Assembly (NCBI GenBank): GCA_041394265.1
Contig: JAWKIO010000005.1
Span: forward strand, 682,001-746,000
Source: Acidimicrobiales bacterium
GTDB lineage: Bacteria > Actinomycetota > Acidimicrobiia > Acidimicrobiales > SZUA-35
Length of the DNA stretch: 64,000 nt
Direction: 5' to 3'
Shown: positions 25,317 to 34,335 of the stretch, piece by piece
Layout of the letters: each line of letters begins with the position of its first letter
Position numbering within the stretch: the first letter of the stretch is position 1
Position numbers and translations under genes: made by a program
Notes under the pieces: model-generated
Told to the model about the DNA's origin: nothing
The model's database searches: none
Seen by the model: only the letters and a program-made list of their open reading frames with translations

Positions 25317-25754
25317 CTAGTAGCCGCTGTTCTGGATGTAGCCCTCGAGCGCCTTCGCTTCTTCGACGAGTTCGTCGAGGCGGCTCTTCACGACGTCGCC
25401 GATACTGACGATCCCGGCCAGGCTGTTGCCCTCGATGACCGGGAGATGTCGGATGCGGCGTCCGGTCATCATCGACAACAGGCCGTCGGCGCGGTCCGGA
25501 AGCGAGCAGGTGACGACGTCGCGGGTCATGATCTGATCGACGGTCAGATCGAGGAGGTCGGCGCCGTCGGTGTCGAGGCGACGCACGATGTCACGCTCGG
25601 AGACGATGCCGTCGATGGTCGTGCCGTTGGCCGAGACCACCAGCGCACCGACGCCGATTTCTTTGAGTTTGGCCACGACCGCTCGCACCGTGTCGTCGGG
25701 AGCCACGGTCGCCACCGCCGTGCCCTTGCGCGCCAGAATGTCGGCTACCTGCAT
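25317..25754 (-). CDS. Twin CBS-domain protein
   Basis: A 145-residue protein made only of two CBS motifs: AVVAKLKEIGVGALVVSANGTTIDGIVSERDIVRRL and LLSMMTGRRIRHLPVIEGNSLAGIVSIGDVVKSRL are their cores. Such stand-alone pairs bind adenosyl nucleotides and are usual regulatory modules in actinobacteria. The start at ATG 25754 is supported by an AAGGGGG ribosome site. Its TAG stop lies in the IS target duplication, so the protein is unchanged by the insertion. Confidence 0.9.
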   Translation of the reverse strand: MQVADILARKGTAVATVAPDDTVRAVVAKLKEIGVGALVVSANGTTIDGIVSERDIVRRLDTDGADLLDLTVDQIMTRDVVTCSLPDRADGLLSMMTGRRIRHLPVIEGNSLAGIVSIGDVVKSRLDELVEEAKALEGYIQNSGY

Positions 25755-25789
25755 GTCGAATCCCCCTTTGATCGGACGTTGCCAGTGTC

Positions 25790-27760
25790 TCACTTCTGGC
25801 GACGCCACACCCTCACACTGGTGCTGACCAGCAGGAAGAGCATCATGACACCGCTCCAGACGACCAGCGTCGTGCGTGACCCGTTTGACGACGACTCGGT
25901 GGAGGGCTCGCCGACGATCTCAGGAGGTGTCACCGGCTCCGGGTCGGGCAGGTCGACCACAGTGATCGAACGCTCCTGATCGCCGAGCACCAGGGTCACC
26001 GGTCCGGCCGTCGACGGAGCGGAGCACTGGATCGTCGCTCGTCCTTCCTCGCCGGTGCTCGACGCCTCGACCGGCGGCGCGAGTGTGCACGAACGACCGT
26101 CGAGCGCCACGCGACGGTCGGGCGGATCGAGGTAGCGGTCGAGCGTGCCGGCGCAGTCCACGGTGCCCGACTGTCGCTCGCACGCCAGCTCGATCGCATC
26201 GAGATCGTCGAGCGGGCCGCGACCGGAGAATCGGGCGAGCACCTGCTCCACCCGCCGACGGTTGACCGCGCCCCAGACCGGGATCTCCGAGTTCATCAGC
26301 GAGTCACTGCTGGGGCGGAATGCCGTGTTGGCGTCGGCGGTGTCGTAGCAGCCGCCGGGGTGGACACCGATGCGGACACTGGTGGCGAGGTTCGATCCCT
26401 CGCGGGGTTCGCCCGGGAACCCGGCCGCCCGACGGGCCCGCAACACCTCGTAGACGAACGGATCGATCGTCCCGTCGAGCGAGCCCCACCAGTCGTCAGC
26501 GAGCTCTGCGGTCGGCGCACAGTTCGGGTACTGGGTGAGGACGGCTCGGTCGTCGAAGCCGACGTACTCGTCGCGCAATTCGAACAGGCTGTGGCCCCAC
26601 TCATGCGCCAACGTGGCGGCGCGGGCGAGGGGGTCGTCGAGGTCGACCGAGACACGGGCACCGCCGAACCGCAACTGGTCGGCGGCCGGTGCGTTGATCA
26701 GGTTCCACATCGACGTCAGCCGGGCGTCCGACGCCCCGTAGCCGGGGCCGTACAACACGGTGACCGCCATGTTGTCGAGGTCGAAGCCGGCGAGAGCGGT
26801 CGGGTCGGTGCCGTCGACCAGCAGCGAGCGCTCGTCGGCCAGCGGATCGACGAGATACCAGAAGTTGAACTTGTGGGCATTCGACGCCAGCGGCTCGATG
26901 GCCATCGGCCCGAAGTTCATGTCGTAGGGACCGGCGGCCGGCCCGCCGAGCGTGAGCATGGCGGTCGCAACGTCCACGAGGTCGTCGGCAGAGCCGAGGT
27001 TGCTCCCGGCGAACACCATGTTGATCCGTTCGGCGCTCGGCCGGTTGTGACCGGGAATGAGTTCGGCGATCTCCGGATCGATCACCTGCACGGCGAACCC
27101 AGCGGGCTGTGGCTCGCATGCGTCGGCGTCGGCACCGACACAGGGCCAGATCCGATACCGGCCCGGCGGTGCATCGATGGCGAGTCGGGTCGACACAGAG
27201 CGGTCCCGGCCGGGCGCCGACACCTCGATCGACTCGATGAGGTCGCCGGTCCGGCGGTCGCGAACCACGATGAACGTGCGGTCCAGCTCGCCGATGGCGA
27301 ACAGCTCGATCGGGAGTGGACGCCCGTCGAAGACGACCGGCTCGTTCCCATCGATGAAGGTGTAGAGCGTCGATTGCTGGTCGAGCGTGGTCTCGATCTC
27401 GGCGACGTCGGCGAACGTGAGGAAGCCCTCGACCTGATGGTCGAGTTCGAGATCGAGGCGACGGCTGGCGAGGTCGTACCGCTCCTTGCCGATGCCGCGG
27501 CACTCGAGGCGCTCGGCTTCGAGGTCGCAGGGCCAGTACTCGCCGTTCTGGTCGACGAGTCCGCCCGAGTACACCTGGTCGGGGTCGAGCGGCGGGTCGA
27601 AGGCGATGGTGCAGTCGATGCCGACACCGAAGGCGAACGGTCCGCCCGTGTCGCAGGTGGCGACCGGTGTCGGCACCTGGGCCGCCCCGGCGGTGGTCGC
27701 CAACCCGAGGATCGCCGTCAGCAGGATCGCGACCGCAACGAGGTGGCGACCGAGGGGCAA
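25790..27760 (-). CDS. Secreted, membrane-anchored M64-family (IgA peptidase-like) metallopeptidase
   Basis: A 656-residue protein with a signal peptide (residues 1-27), an N-terminal beta-rich region (about 28-230), and a zinc peptidase domain beginning GHNRPSAERINMVFAGSNL. Its active site is TLAHEWGHSLFELRDEYVG (H386, E387, H390; then the M64 landmark DEY at 397-399). A C-terminal helix (about 633-650, VVWSGVMMLFLLVSTSV) and VWRRQK form a membrane stop. The protease would therefore sit outside the cell, tethered. M64 peptidases are known from gut and soil bacteria; the natural target here is unknown. Confidence 0.82.
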   Translation of the reverse strand: MPLGRHLVAVAILLTAILGLATTAGAAQVPTPVATCDTGGPFAFGVGIDCTIAFDPPLDPDQVYSGGLVDQNGEYWPCDLEAERLECRGIGKERYDLASRRLDLELDHQVEGFLTFADVAEIETTLDQQSTLYTFIDGNEPVVFDGRPLPIELFAIGELDRTFIVVRDRRTGDLIESIEVSAPGRDRSVSTRLAIDAPPGRYRIWPCVGADADACEPQPAGFAVQVIDPEIAELIPGHNRPSAERINMVFAGSNLGSADDLVDVATAMLTLGGPAAGPYDMNFGPMAIEPLASNAHKFNFWYLVDPLADERSLLVDGTDPTALAGFDLDNMAVTVLYGPGYGASDARLTSMWNLINAPAADQLRFGGARVSVDLDDPLARAATLAHEWGHSLFELRDEYVGFDDRAVLTQYPNCAPTAELADDWWGSLDGTIDPFVYEVLRARRAAGFPGEPREGSNLATSVRIGVHPGGCYDTADANTAFRPSSDSLMNSEIPVWGAVNRRRVEQVLARFSGRGPLDDLDAIELACERQSGTVDCAGTLDRYLDPPDRRVALDGRSCTLAPPVEASSTGEEGRATIQCSAPSTAGPVTLVLGDQERSITVVDLPDPEPVTPPEIVGEPSTESSSNGSRTTLVVWSGVMMLFLLVSTSVRVWRRQK

Positions 27761-27764
27761 GGTG

Positions 27765-28583
27765 TCAACCGTTCAGCACGGCGAGGGCGGCGGCGTGGAG
27801 TTCGGCGTTGGCGGCGGCAACGACGTAGCCGCCGTCGATGGCACTGCCGCCGTCGAGCCCGGTGATCACCCCGCCGGCGTGTTCGATGATCGGGATGAGC
27901 GCGGCGATGTCGTAGGACTGGAGCAGGTTCTCGACCACGAGATCACCGAAGCCGGACGCGAGCAGGGCGTAGTTCATGCAGTCGCCGCTGTAGCGGACCA
28001 TCTTGGTGGCGCGGTCGAGACGAGCGAACCCGTCGGACTCGGGGCCCGGAGCGAACAGATCGGGGTGGGTGCACAGCACGACCGCCTGATCGAGACGAGT
28101 GACCGAACTGGTGGCGATCCGCACGGCGCCGTCGGTCGAGATGCGGAACGAACCGGCCTCGCTGCCGACGTAGGTCTCACCCAGGACCGGGTTGTGGAGC
28201 CAGCCGGCGAGCATGGCGTCGCCGTGGCGCAGACCGAGCAGGGTGCCCCACAGGGGTTGACCGGTGATGAAGGCCCGGGTGCCGTCGATCGGGTCGATGA
28301 TCCAGCGGTGGTCACCCGACCCGGTGAGCCCGCGTTCCTCACCCAGCACCTCGTGGTCGGGGAAGCGGTCGGTGAGTGCCGTGCGCAGCGCATCTTCGAC
28401 GGCCCGATCGGCTTCGGTCACCGGATCGAATGGCGCAGCATCGGTGCCCACCGCACGCTCTCCGGCCAGCTTGTTCACGACGTCGAGCGGCTGGCGGAAC
28501 CAACGCAGCGCGAGGTTGCTCGCCTCCTGGACCATCGACGTCACGGCGTCGATATCGTTGCGGGGGTCGTAGGAGCTGGCCAC
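27765..28583 (-). CDS. Inositol-monophosphatase-family phosphatase (HisN-like histidinol phosphatase)
   Basis: A 272-residue Mg-dependent phosphatase. The metal ligands are in VLGEERG (E82/E83), RWIIDPIDGTRAFITG (D97, D100) and the later YDIAALIPIIEHAGG. The IDPIDGTRAF form and GTLLGLRHGDAMLAGWLHNP match actinobacterial HisN-type histidinol phosphatases, though inositol monophosphatase is possible. GTG 28583 gives the family-length protein; the longer frame to 28745 overlaps the divergent pabB gene. Stop and next gene are separated by 4 bp only. Confidence 0.8.
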   Translation of the reverse strand: MASSYDPRNDIDAVTSMVQEASNLALRWFRQPLDVVNKLAGERAVGTDAAPFDPVTEADRAVEDALRTALTDRFPDHEVLGEERGLTGSGDHRWIIDPIDGTRAFITGQPLWGTLLGLRHGDAMLAGWLHNPVLGETYVGSEAGSFRISTDGAVRIATSSVTRLDQAVVLCTHPDLFAPGPESDGFARLDRATKMVRYSGDCMNYALLASGFGDLVVENLLQSYDIAALIPIIEHAGGVITGLDGGSAIDGGYVVAAANAELHAAALAVLNG

Positions 28584-28637
28584 GTGGGCAAGGGTAACGG
28601 GAACGTTTCCGCCTGGGCCTGACGTTTGACCAGCGGC

Positions 28638-30425
28638 ATGTACCAACGAACGGCAAACCAGTTGTCTCTTGCGCTTCCCTCCAACGACCAGCCACTGATC
28701 GCCGAGCGGGCTATCGCCCGAGATCCACAGACCGACCGCTGGCACTCGTTCGAGCGACCGTTGACCACCCTCACGGCGTGGACCCTCGACGAAGTGTCAC
28801 CTGTTCTCGCCGCCGCCGAACGGCACGCAGCACAGGGCTCCTGGGTCGTCGGATTCGTGAGCTACGACGCCGGGCCAGCTTTCGATCGGGCGAACCGAGC
28901 GCTGCGCAACGAGCGGGTACCGCTCGCCGTGTTCGGCGTCTACGCCGACGCCGACGACGATCCACTCGACGGTGGGGTCTTCTCGTGTGGGGACTGGACG
29001 GATTCGGTCATGGCCGAGGAGTTCCGGGCCGGTGTCGGCGCGGTCAAGGAGCACATCGCCGACGGCGACACCTACCAGATCAACCTCACGTACCGCCGGA
29101 CCGCAACCTTCAGCGGCTCGGCACTCGGGCTGTTCCGCTCGCTCATGGATGCCCAGCGGGCGCCGTACGGCGTCTATCTCGATCTCGGCCGCTTCGCCCT
29201 GTGCTCGGCCTCGCCCGAGCTGTTCCTCCATCGCACACCGCTCGACGGTGGTGGCTACGAATTGACCTCGCTCCCGATGAAGGGCACGCGCCGTCGCGGC
29301 ATCAGCGACGCCGAAGACGACGCGCTGGCCGAGGAGTTGGTGGCGAGCACCAAGGACCGAGCCGAGAACACGATGATCCTCGACATGATGCGCAACGACT
29401 TCGGGCGCATCGCCGACATCGGATCGGTGCGGGTGCCGGCGCTGCACACCGTCGAGCGCTATCCCACCGTGATGCACCTCACCTCGACCGTGACCGCCAC
29501 GTCCTCGGCCACGCTGCCCGAGGTGTTCGCCGCCAGCTTTCCGCCGGCGTCGATCACGGGTGCGCCGAAGGTGCGCACCACCGAGCTCATCACCGAACTC
29601 GAGACCACCCCGCGCGGGGTGTACTGCGGGGCCGCCGGTGTGTTGGCCCCCAGCGGCGTGAGCACCTTCAACGTCGCCATCCGCACCGTCTGGGTCGATC
29701 ACGAGGCGGCCACGGCCACCTACGGCACCGGCGGCGGGATCGTGTGGGACTCCGACCCACACGACGAGTGGGTCGAGACCAAGGTCAAGACCCGAGTGCT
29801 CGACCGGGCGTGCGAGCCGATCGGTCTGATCGAGACGATGTCGTGGGACCCAGCGCTCGGCATCGCCAACGTCGACCGCCACCTCGAGCGTCTGACCCGT
29901 TCGGCAGAAGAGCTCGGACACACGATCGATCTCCCGGCCGTGCGAGCACTCCTCGACAGCATCCAGGGCGACGAACCCCAGCGAGTCCGACTGCTCGCAC
30001 TGCCCGACGGAGAGCTCGAACTCACCCTCGCTCCGCTCCCCCGCCCGGCCTGCCGACCGTGGCGAGTGGCCCTCGCCACCACGCCGGTGTCATCGACCGA
30101 CCCGGCCCTGCGCCACAAGACGACCCAGCGCCACGTTTACGACCATCATCGTTCCCAGCACCCCGAGGCCGACGAGGTGATCTTGTGGAACGAGCGCGGC
30201 GAGGTCACCGAGACCACGATCGGCAACATCGTGATCGAGCGGAATGGCTGGCTGGTCACACCGCCGCTGTCGAGCGGTCTGTTGCCCGGCACCTTCCGAG
30301 CCGAGCTGCTCGCCCACGACAAGATCGTCGAAGGCGTGGTCACGGTCGACGAGCTCGCAACGGCCGACGCCCTGTTCATGATCAACGCGATCCGGGGCTG
30401 GGTTCCGCTCGAACTCGTTCGCTGA
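28638..30425 (+). CDS. pabB: Aminodeoxychorismate synthase component I fused to aminodeoxychorismate lyase (PabB-PabC)
   Basis: A 595-residue bifunctional folate enzyme. Residues about 80-380 are the chorismate-binding domain with LTSLPMKGTRRRGISD, TKDRAENTMILDMMRNDFG and FPPASITGAPKVRT. Residues about 390-595 form a class IV aminotransferase-fold lyase with LRHKTTQRHVYDHHR (catalytic Lys), EVTETTIGNIVI and GLLPGTFRAELL. Together they make p-aminobenzoate from chorismate with a separate amidotransferase (PabA, not in window). ATG 28638 is used; TTG 28626 is possible. Its TGA abuts the stop of the convergent esterase (TGATCA). Confidence 0.92.
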   Translation: MYQRTANQLSLALPSNDQPLIAERAIARDPQTDRWHSFERPLTTLTAWTLDEVSPVLAAAERHAAQGSWVVGFVSYDAGPAFDRANRALRNERVPLAVFGVYADADDDPLDGGVFSCGDWTDSVMAEEFRAGVGAVKEHIADGDTYQINLTYRRTATFSGSALGLFRSLMDAQRAPYGVYLDLGRFALCSASPELFLHRTPLDGGGYELTSLPMKGTRRRGISDAEDDALAEELVASTKDRAENTMILDMMRNDFGRIADIGSVRVPALHTVERYPTVMHLTSTVTATSSATLPEVFAASFPPASITGAPKVRTTELITELETTPRGVYCGAAGVLAPSGVSTFNVAIRTVWVDHEAATATYGTGGGIVWDSDPHDEWVETKVKTRVLDRACEPIGLIETMSWDPALGIANVDRHLERLTRSAEELGHTIDLPAVRALLDSIQGDEPQRVRLLALPDGELELTLAPLPRPACRPWRVALATTPVSSTDPALRHKTTQRHVYDHHRSQHPEADEVILWNERGEVTETTIGNIVIERNGWLVTPPLSSGLLPGTFRAELLAHDKIVEGVVTVDELATADALFMINAIRGWVPLELVR

Positions 30426-31553
30426 TCAGTTGGCTGGCATCGGATGGCCGGCGAACCAGGCGAACGCCAGCTGTGTGGCGTTGACATCGAACGTGGTGGG
30501 GCCGAGTGACGAGATCAGCGCCGTCGCCAACGAGCCAGGCCAGGTGTGCCCGCCACCGTCGATGACATAGAACTCGACCGACGCATCGCACTGCTCGTAC
30601 ACCCGCCGCTCGACGCTGTCCGACACGGCGATCACCTCGGCATCTGGGGTACAGCTGTCGGTCGCCGCCCATTGGGCCACTTCGTCTTCGATCGGCACGA
30701 ACAGATCGTCGCCGAAGCTCTCCAGCTGCTCGGCATCGAGTCCGGGGATCGCAGCGCCGCCCTGGGTCAGGATCGAGTCGCCACCATCGAAGGGCACGAT
30801 CGCGTCGCCGGTGCCGTGGAAGTGCAGGACCGGGACCGGACGCACCGGGTCACAATCGTCGGGGTGTGTGATCCCGGCGACCGTGGCGACCGCAGCGATG
30901 CGGTCGGCCATCTCGCAGGCGAGCACGGTCGAGAAGAAGCCGCCGTTCGACAGCCCCATCGAGAACACCCGGCCGGTGTCGATACACAGTTGGGCCTCGA
31001 GCGAGTCGAGCAGTTCGGTGACGAAGGCGACGTCGTCGACCGCCAGTCCGTCCAGGGAGCCGTCGGTCGACAGGTTCCAGAATCGGGTGCCGAGCAGTTC
31101 GTTCGTCGCCCCGTCGGGGATCACGGCGATGTAGCCGGCTCGGTCGGCGGCCAGGTCGACGCCGCTGACCAACGCCTCCTGGAAGCCTTCGCTGCCGAGA
31201 CCGTGGAAGTCGAACACCAGCGGGGCCGGCACGGACTGGTCGTACACCCGGGGCAGCGACACCCGGAACGTGCGGGTCTCGCCGTCGGAGGTGGTGATCG
31301 TCGTCGGCAGCGACGCCGGCCGAGGCTGTTCGCAGCCGGCCGACGGTCCCGATGCGAGCGCCACCGGCGGCTCGGTCGTGGTCATTGCCGCCTCGGTCGT
31401 GGTCGTCGTCGCCTCGGTCGTGGTCGTCGTCGGCTGTGTGGTGGTCGTCGGCTGGGTGGTCGTGGTGGGCTGGGTTGCCTGCTCGAATCGGCTGCATGCC
31501 GACGCCAGCAGCAGCGCTGCCAGCACCAACAGCCACCTCCTCCGCTCGATCAT
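30426..31553 (-). CDS. Secreted lipoprotein esterase of the PHB depolymerase / feruloyl-esterase (LpqC-like) family
   Basis: A 375-residue lipoprotein. The lipobox is LLASAC with Cys20 as first mature residue. It is followed by about 40 residues of near-perfect TTTTQP / TTTTEA repeats, an extended wall-spanning linker. The hydrolase domain contains LVFDFHGLGSEGF, the nucleophile elbow FSMGLSNGGFFS, an acid in HFHGTGDAIVPFDG and the late His in DGGGHTWPG. Such enzymes cleave short polyesters or feruloyl esters. A 15-bp palindrome and three 17-bp repeats lie just upstream. Confidence 0.83.
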   Translation of the reverse strand: MIERRRWLLVLAALLLASACSRFEQATQPTTTTQPTTTTQPTTTTTEATTTTTEAAMTTTEPPVALASGPSAGCEQPRPASLPTTITTSDGETRTFRVSLPRVYDQSVPAPLVFDFHGLGSEGFQEALVSGVDLAADRAGYIAVIPDGATNELLGTRFWNLSTDGSLDGLAVDDVAFVTELLDSLEAQLCIDTGRVFSMGLSNGGFFSTVLACEMADRIAAVATVAGITHPDDCDPVRPVPVLHFHGTGDAIVPFDGGDSILTQGGAAIPGLDAEQLESFGDDLFVPIEDEVAQWAATDSCTPDAEVIAVSDSVERRVYEQCDASVEFYVIDGGGHTWPGSLATALISSLGPTTFDVNATQLAFAWFAGHPMPAN

Positions 31554-31568
31554 CGCCGAACCACCATC

Positions 31569-31583
31569 GTCCTACCGTAGGAC
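31569..31583. promoter_or_regulatory. Palindrome upstream of the esterase gene
   Basis: GTCCTACCGTAGGAC: two 7-base arms around one central base, 15 bp upstream of the minus-strand ATG at 31553. The position suits an operator or a 5'-leader hairpin for the esterase gene. Confidence 0.4.
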
Positions 31584-31588
31584 CCCAC

Positions 31589-31677
31589 CCACCGTTCTGT
31601 GCGTCACTGTCACCGGTCCCCACCGTTCTGTGCGTCGAAGTTCCCGCTGCCGACGCGTTTGACGCACAGTCCGGGGG
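31589..31677. repeat. Three copies of a 17-bp repeat between divergent esterase and acyl-CoA ligase genes
   Basis: CCACCGTTCTGTGCGTC occurs at 31589-31605 and again, identically, at 31620-31636 (31-bp period, about three helix turns). An inverted copy with 14 of 17 matches lies at 31661-31677. The innermost 9-10 bases (CTGTGCGTC(A) / (T)GACGCACAG) pair perfectly, so a hairpin is also possible. The copies fill most of the 143-bp intergenic space. Confidence 0.7.
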
Positions 31678-31696
31678 ATTCTGCTAGACGAGGGCC

Positions 31697-33247
31697 ATGA
31701 ACTCTGCGCCTGCCAGCTTCGACTGGATTGCTCACCATGCCACGAACCGACCGGATGCTCCGGCGGCGGTCGATCTGGCGACGAATCGCTCGTTCACCTA
31801 CGCCGAGATGAACGATCGCACGTCGCGGTTGGCCGCAGCGCTGGCTGGCGAGTTCGGGATCGGGCACGGCGACCGGGTGGCAGTGCTCGCCAACAACAAC
31901 ACGAACACCTTCGAGGTCCAGTTCGCCTGCTGGAAGCTCGGGGCCATCTTCGTCCCGCTCAACTGGCGGCTCACGATCCCCGAGCTCGAGTTCATCGTCG
32001 GTGACTGCGCACCGACGGTCATGATCCACGACCACGAGTTCGCCGAGGCCGCGGCCACCCTTGCCGCCTCGCCGGGCATCCCGCATCGCATCTGCTGGGA
32101 CCCGGTCGACCCGGCCCGGTCCCACGAGATGGCCGACTACGAGGAACTGCTGCGAACGGTCGAGCCGCTCGCCACGGCGGTGCCCACCACCCACGATGAC
32201 GTCCTCACCATCATGTACACCTCGGGAACCACCGGTCGCCCGAAGGGGGCGATGATCACCCAGGGCATGACCTTCTGGAATGCGGTCAACGTGCTCGAGT
32301 TCTACCAACTCAGCACCTCGATGGTGAACCTCGCCTTCCTCCCGCTCTTCCACACCGGCGGCCTCAACACCTTCTCCAACCCGTCGTTCCACATGGGTGG
32401 GTCGACCGTCGTGATGAGGTCGTTCGACCCGGCCGAAGCGTTGCGGCTGCTGTGCGACGAGAGCGTCGGCATCACCCACTTCCTCGGTGTGCCCGCCAAC
32501 TTCTTGTTCATGAGCCAGGTCCCGGCGTTCGCCGATGCGACCTTCCCGACGATCGTGGCTGCCGGCGTCGGCGGATCGCCCACCCCGGTTCCGCTCATCG
32601 AGACCTGGAAGACCAAGGGACTGCCGTTGCAGCAGGCGTTCGGCATGACCGAGACGGCGCCGCTCGTGTTGGCGCTCGGGCCCGAGGATGCGCTCACCAA
32701 GATCGGCTCGGCCGGACTCCCGGCGATGCACGTCGAGGTGCGAATCGTCGACGACCAGGGCAACGACGTGGTCCAGGGCGAGACGGGCGAACTGTGGGTG
32801 CGGGGAGCCAACGTCACCCCCGGCTACTGGAATCGGCCCGAAGCGACCGCCGACTCGTTCACCGATGGCTGGCTGCACACCGGCGACGCCGCTCGTCAGG
32901 ACGACGAGGGCTACTTCTACGTGGTCGACCGGTGGAAGGACATGTACATCTCCGGCGGGGAGAATGTCTATCCGGCCGAGGTCGAGAGTGTGATCTACCA
33001 ACTCGACGGCATCGGTGAGGTGTCGGTGATCGGCGTGCCCGACGAGCGCTGGGTCGAGGTGGGGAAAGCGATCGTGGTGCTCACGCCGGGTGCCACCCTC
33101 ACGGAGCAGGAGATCATCAACCACTGCCGCACCAACCTCGCCCGCTACAAGGTGCCGCAGACCGTCGAGTTCATCGACGAGATTCCGCACAACGCCACGG
33201 GGAAGGTGCTCAAGCGCGAGCTACGAGCACAATTCATCGCGAGCTGA
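31697..33247 (+). CDS. Fatty-acyl-CoA / acyl-CoA synthetase (AMP-binding enzyme)
   Basis: A 516-residue adenylate-forming ligase with the full motif series: IMYTSGTTGRPKGAM (ATP loop), QQAFGMTETAP, DGWLHTGDAARQDDEGYFYVVDR, DMYISGGENVYPAEVE, and the C-terminal catalytic Lys in NATGKVLKREL. It joins a carboxylic acid to CoA through an acyl-AMP. It is most like long- or medium-chain fatty acid CoA ligases; substrate chain length is not predictable. Cytoplasmic, and probably transcribed from the repeat-bearing upstream region. Confidence 0.92.
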   Translation: MNSAPASFDWIAHHATNRPDAPAAVDLATNRSFTYAEMNDRTSRLAAALAGEFGIGHGDRVAVLANNNTNTFEVQFACWKLGAIFVPLNWRLTIPELEFIVGDCAPTVMIHDHEFAEAAATLAASPGIPHRICWDPVDPARSHEMADYEELLRTVEPLATAVPTTHDDVLTIMYTSGTTGRPKGAMITQGMTFWNAVNVLEFYQLSTSMVNLAFLPLFHTGGLNTFSNPSFHMGGSTVVMRSFDPAEALRLLCDESVGITHFLGVPANFLFMSQVPAFADATFPTIVAAGVGGSPTPVPLIETWKTKGLPLQQAFGMTETAPLVLALGPEDALTKIGSAGLPAMHVEVRIVDDQGNDVVQGETGELWVRGANVTPGYWNRPEATADSFTDGWLHTGDAARQDDEGYFYVVDRWKDMYISGGENVYPAEVESVIYQLDGIGEVSVIGVPDERWVEVGKAIVVLTPGATLTEQEIINHCRTNLARYKVPQTVEFIDEIPHNATGKVLKRELRAQFIAS

Positions 33248-33272
33248 GGTCCGAGGCGGATAGTTTCGGCTG

Positions 33273-34007
33273 GTGACGTCACTGGCCGACCACTCGACTC
33301 CGCCCACCCCAGAGGCGCTTCGAGCAGCGAGTCGGTCGGCGGTCTCGCTCGCCGTTCCGCTGTTCATCCCCGCCATCCCGTTCGCGTTCGTCTTCGGACT
33401 CGCCGTGCGGGAGTCGCCGATGCCCAACGGCATCGGCATCTTCTCGTCGTTGCCGATCTTCGCCGGTGCCGCCCAGCTCGCCATGGTCACGTTGCTGGGC
33501 ACCGCTTCTGTGTGGGCGGCCGGTCTGGCCGCCGTGGTGATCAACGCCCGACACATCATGTACTCGGCCGCAATGGCGCCCGCGTTCAAGCATCAGCCAC
33601 GATGGTTCCGCTACCTCGGCCCGTTCACCCTGATCGACCAGGTCTTTGCGTTGAGCGAGCCCCGGTCGCGGGACCACCCCGACCTCTTCCGCCGGTACTA
33701 CCTCGTCACGTCGGCCATCTTCCTCGGTGGTTGGGTGCTGGCGACGATCGCCGGGTTGTTCTTCGGCTCGTTCATCCCCGACAGCTGGCACCTGGGCTAC
33801 GCACCTGCCGTGATGTTCACCGGCCTGGTGGTCATGGGCCTGTCCCGCCGTCCGGCCGTGGCGGCAGCGATCGTCGGCGCTGCGGTGTGTCTTCTCACGA
33901 TCGGCCTGCCGAATCGGGTCGGCCTCCTGATCGGGGCGATGGCCGGGGTGCTCGCCGGGTTGGCGGTCGACCTGCGGCTCGAACGGAACGGGGCGGGCAG
34001 CCGTTGA
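33273..34007 (+). CDS. azlC: AzlC family branched-chain amino acid exporter, large subunit
   Basis: A 244-residue membrane protein with about five to six helices. Family landmarks are PFAFVFGLAVRESPM, SLPIFAGAAQLAMVTLL and VVINARHIMYSAAMAPAF. AzlC works with the small AzlD protein, encoded immediately downstream with a shared TTGA, to export branched-chain amino acids or analogues. The start used is GTG 33273. Confidence 0.9.
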   Translation: MTSLADHSTPPTPEALRAASRSAVSLAVPLFIPAIPFAFVFGLAVRESPMPNGIGIFSSLPIFAGAAQLAMVTLLGTASVWAAGLAAVVINARHIMYSAAMAPAFKHQPRWFRYLGPFTLIDQVFALSEPRSRDHPDLFRRYYLVTSAIFLGGWVLATIAGLFFGSFIPDSWHLGYAPAVMFTGLVVMGLSRRPAVAAAIVGAAVCLLTIGLPNRVGLLIGAMAGVLAGLAVDLRLERNGAGSR

Positions 34008-34324
34008 GTTCGATCACCGCCCTGGCGCTCGTTCTCGTGGTCGGCGCCATCACCTACGCCATGCGAGCGGGGCTGATCCTGGCCCTCGCCGACCGCGAGA
34101 TCCCCACCATTGTCACCCGAGCGCTACGCAACGTGGCGCCGGCGGTGCTGTCGACCCTGGTGATCAGCCTCATCGCCAACCCCGACGCCCCGAACGTCGG
34201 CATCTCGTTGCCGGAGGTCGCCGGTGTCGTCGTCGCCGGGCCCGTCGCCTGGTACTCGAAGAACCTGCTCGTCACGATGGCCGCCGGCATGGTGGTCTTC
34301 TGGGTCCTGCTCGCCCTGACCTAG
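34004..34324 (+). CDS. azlD: AzlD family small subunit
   Basis: 106 residues with four hydrophobic helices; TYAMRAGLILALADREIPTIVTRALRNVAPAVLSTLV is the typical AzlD first half. TTG 34004 overlaps the azlC stop (TTGA), giving translational coupling; longer frames upstream are azlC shadows. It partners with AzlC. Confidence 0.87.
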   Translation: MSSITALALVLVVGAITYAMRAGLILALADREIPTIVTRALRNVAPAVLSTLVISLIANPDAPNVGISLPEVAGVVVAGPVAWYSKNLLVTMAAGMVVFWVLLALT

Positions 34325-34335
34325 GATCTGCCGAC

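Noticed and set aside
27600..27760. M64 peptidase as a substrate of the class E sortase
   Set aside because: Its C-terminus has a membrane helix and basic end but no LPxTG/LAxTG-like motif before it.
25790..27760. Long plus-strand frame (26360-27865) opposite the M64 gene
   Set aside because: Antisense shadow of a gene with signal peptide, HExxH site and membrane anchor.
31380..31500. Tandem DNA repeats as a CRISPR or minisatellite
   Set aside because: They are the codons of the Thr-Pro-Gln linker of the esterase lipoprotein, not an array with spacers.
31610..33190. Minus-strand frame of 526 codons over the acyl-CoA ligase
   Set aside because: Shadow of the ligase, which has all its catalytic motifs on the plus strand.
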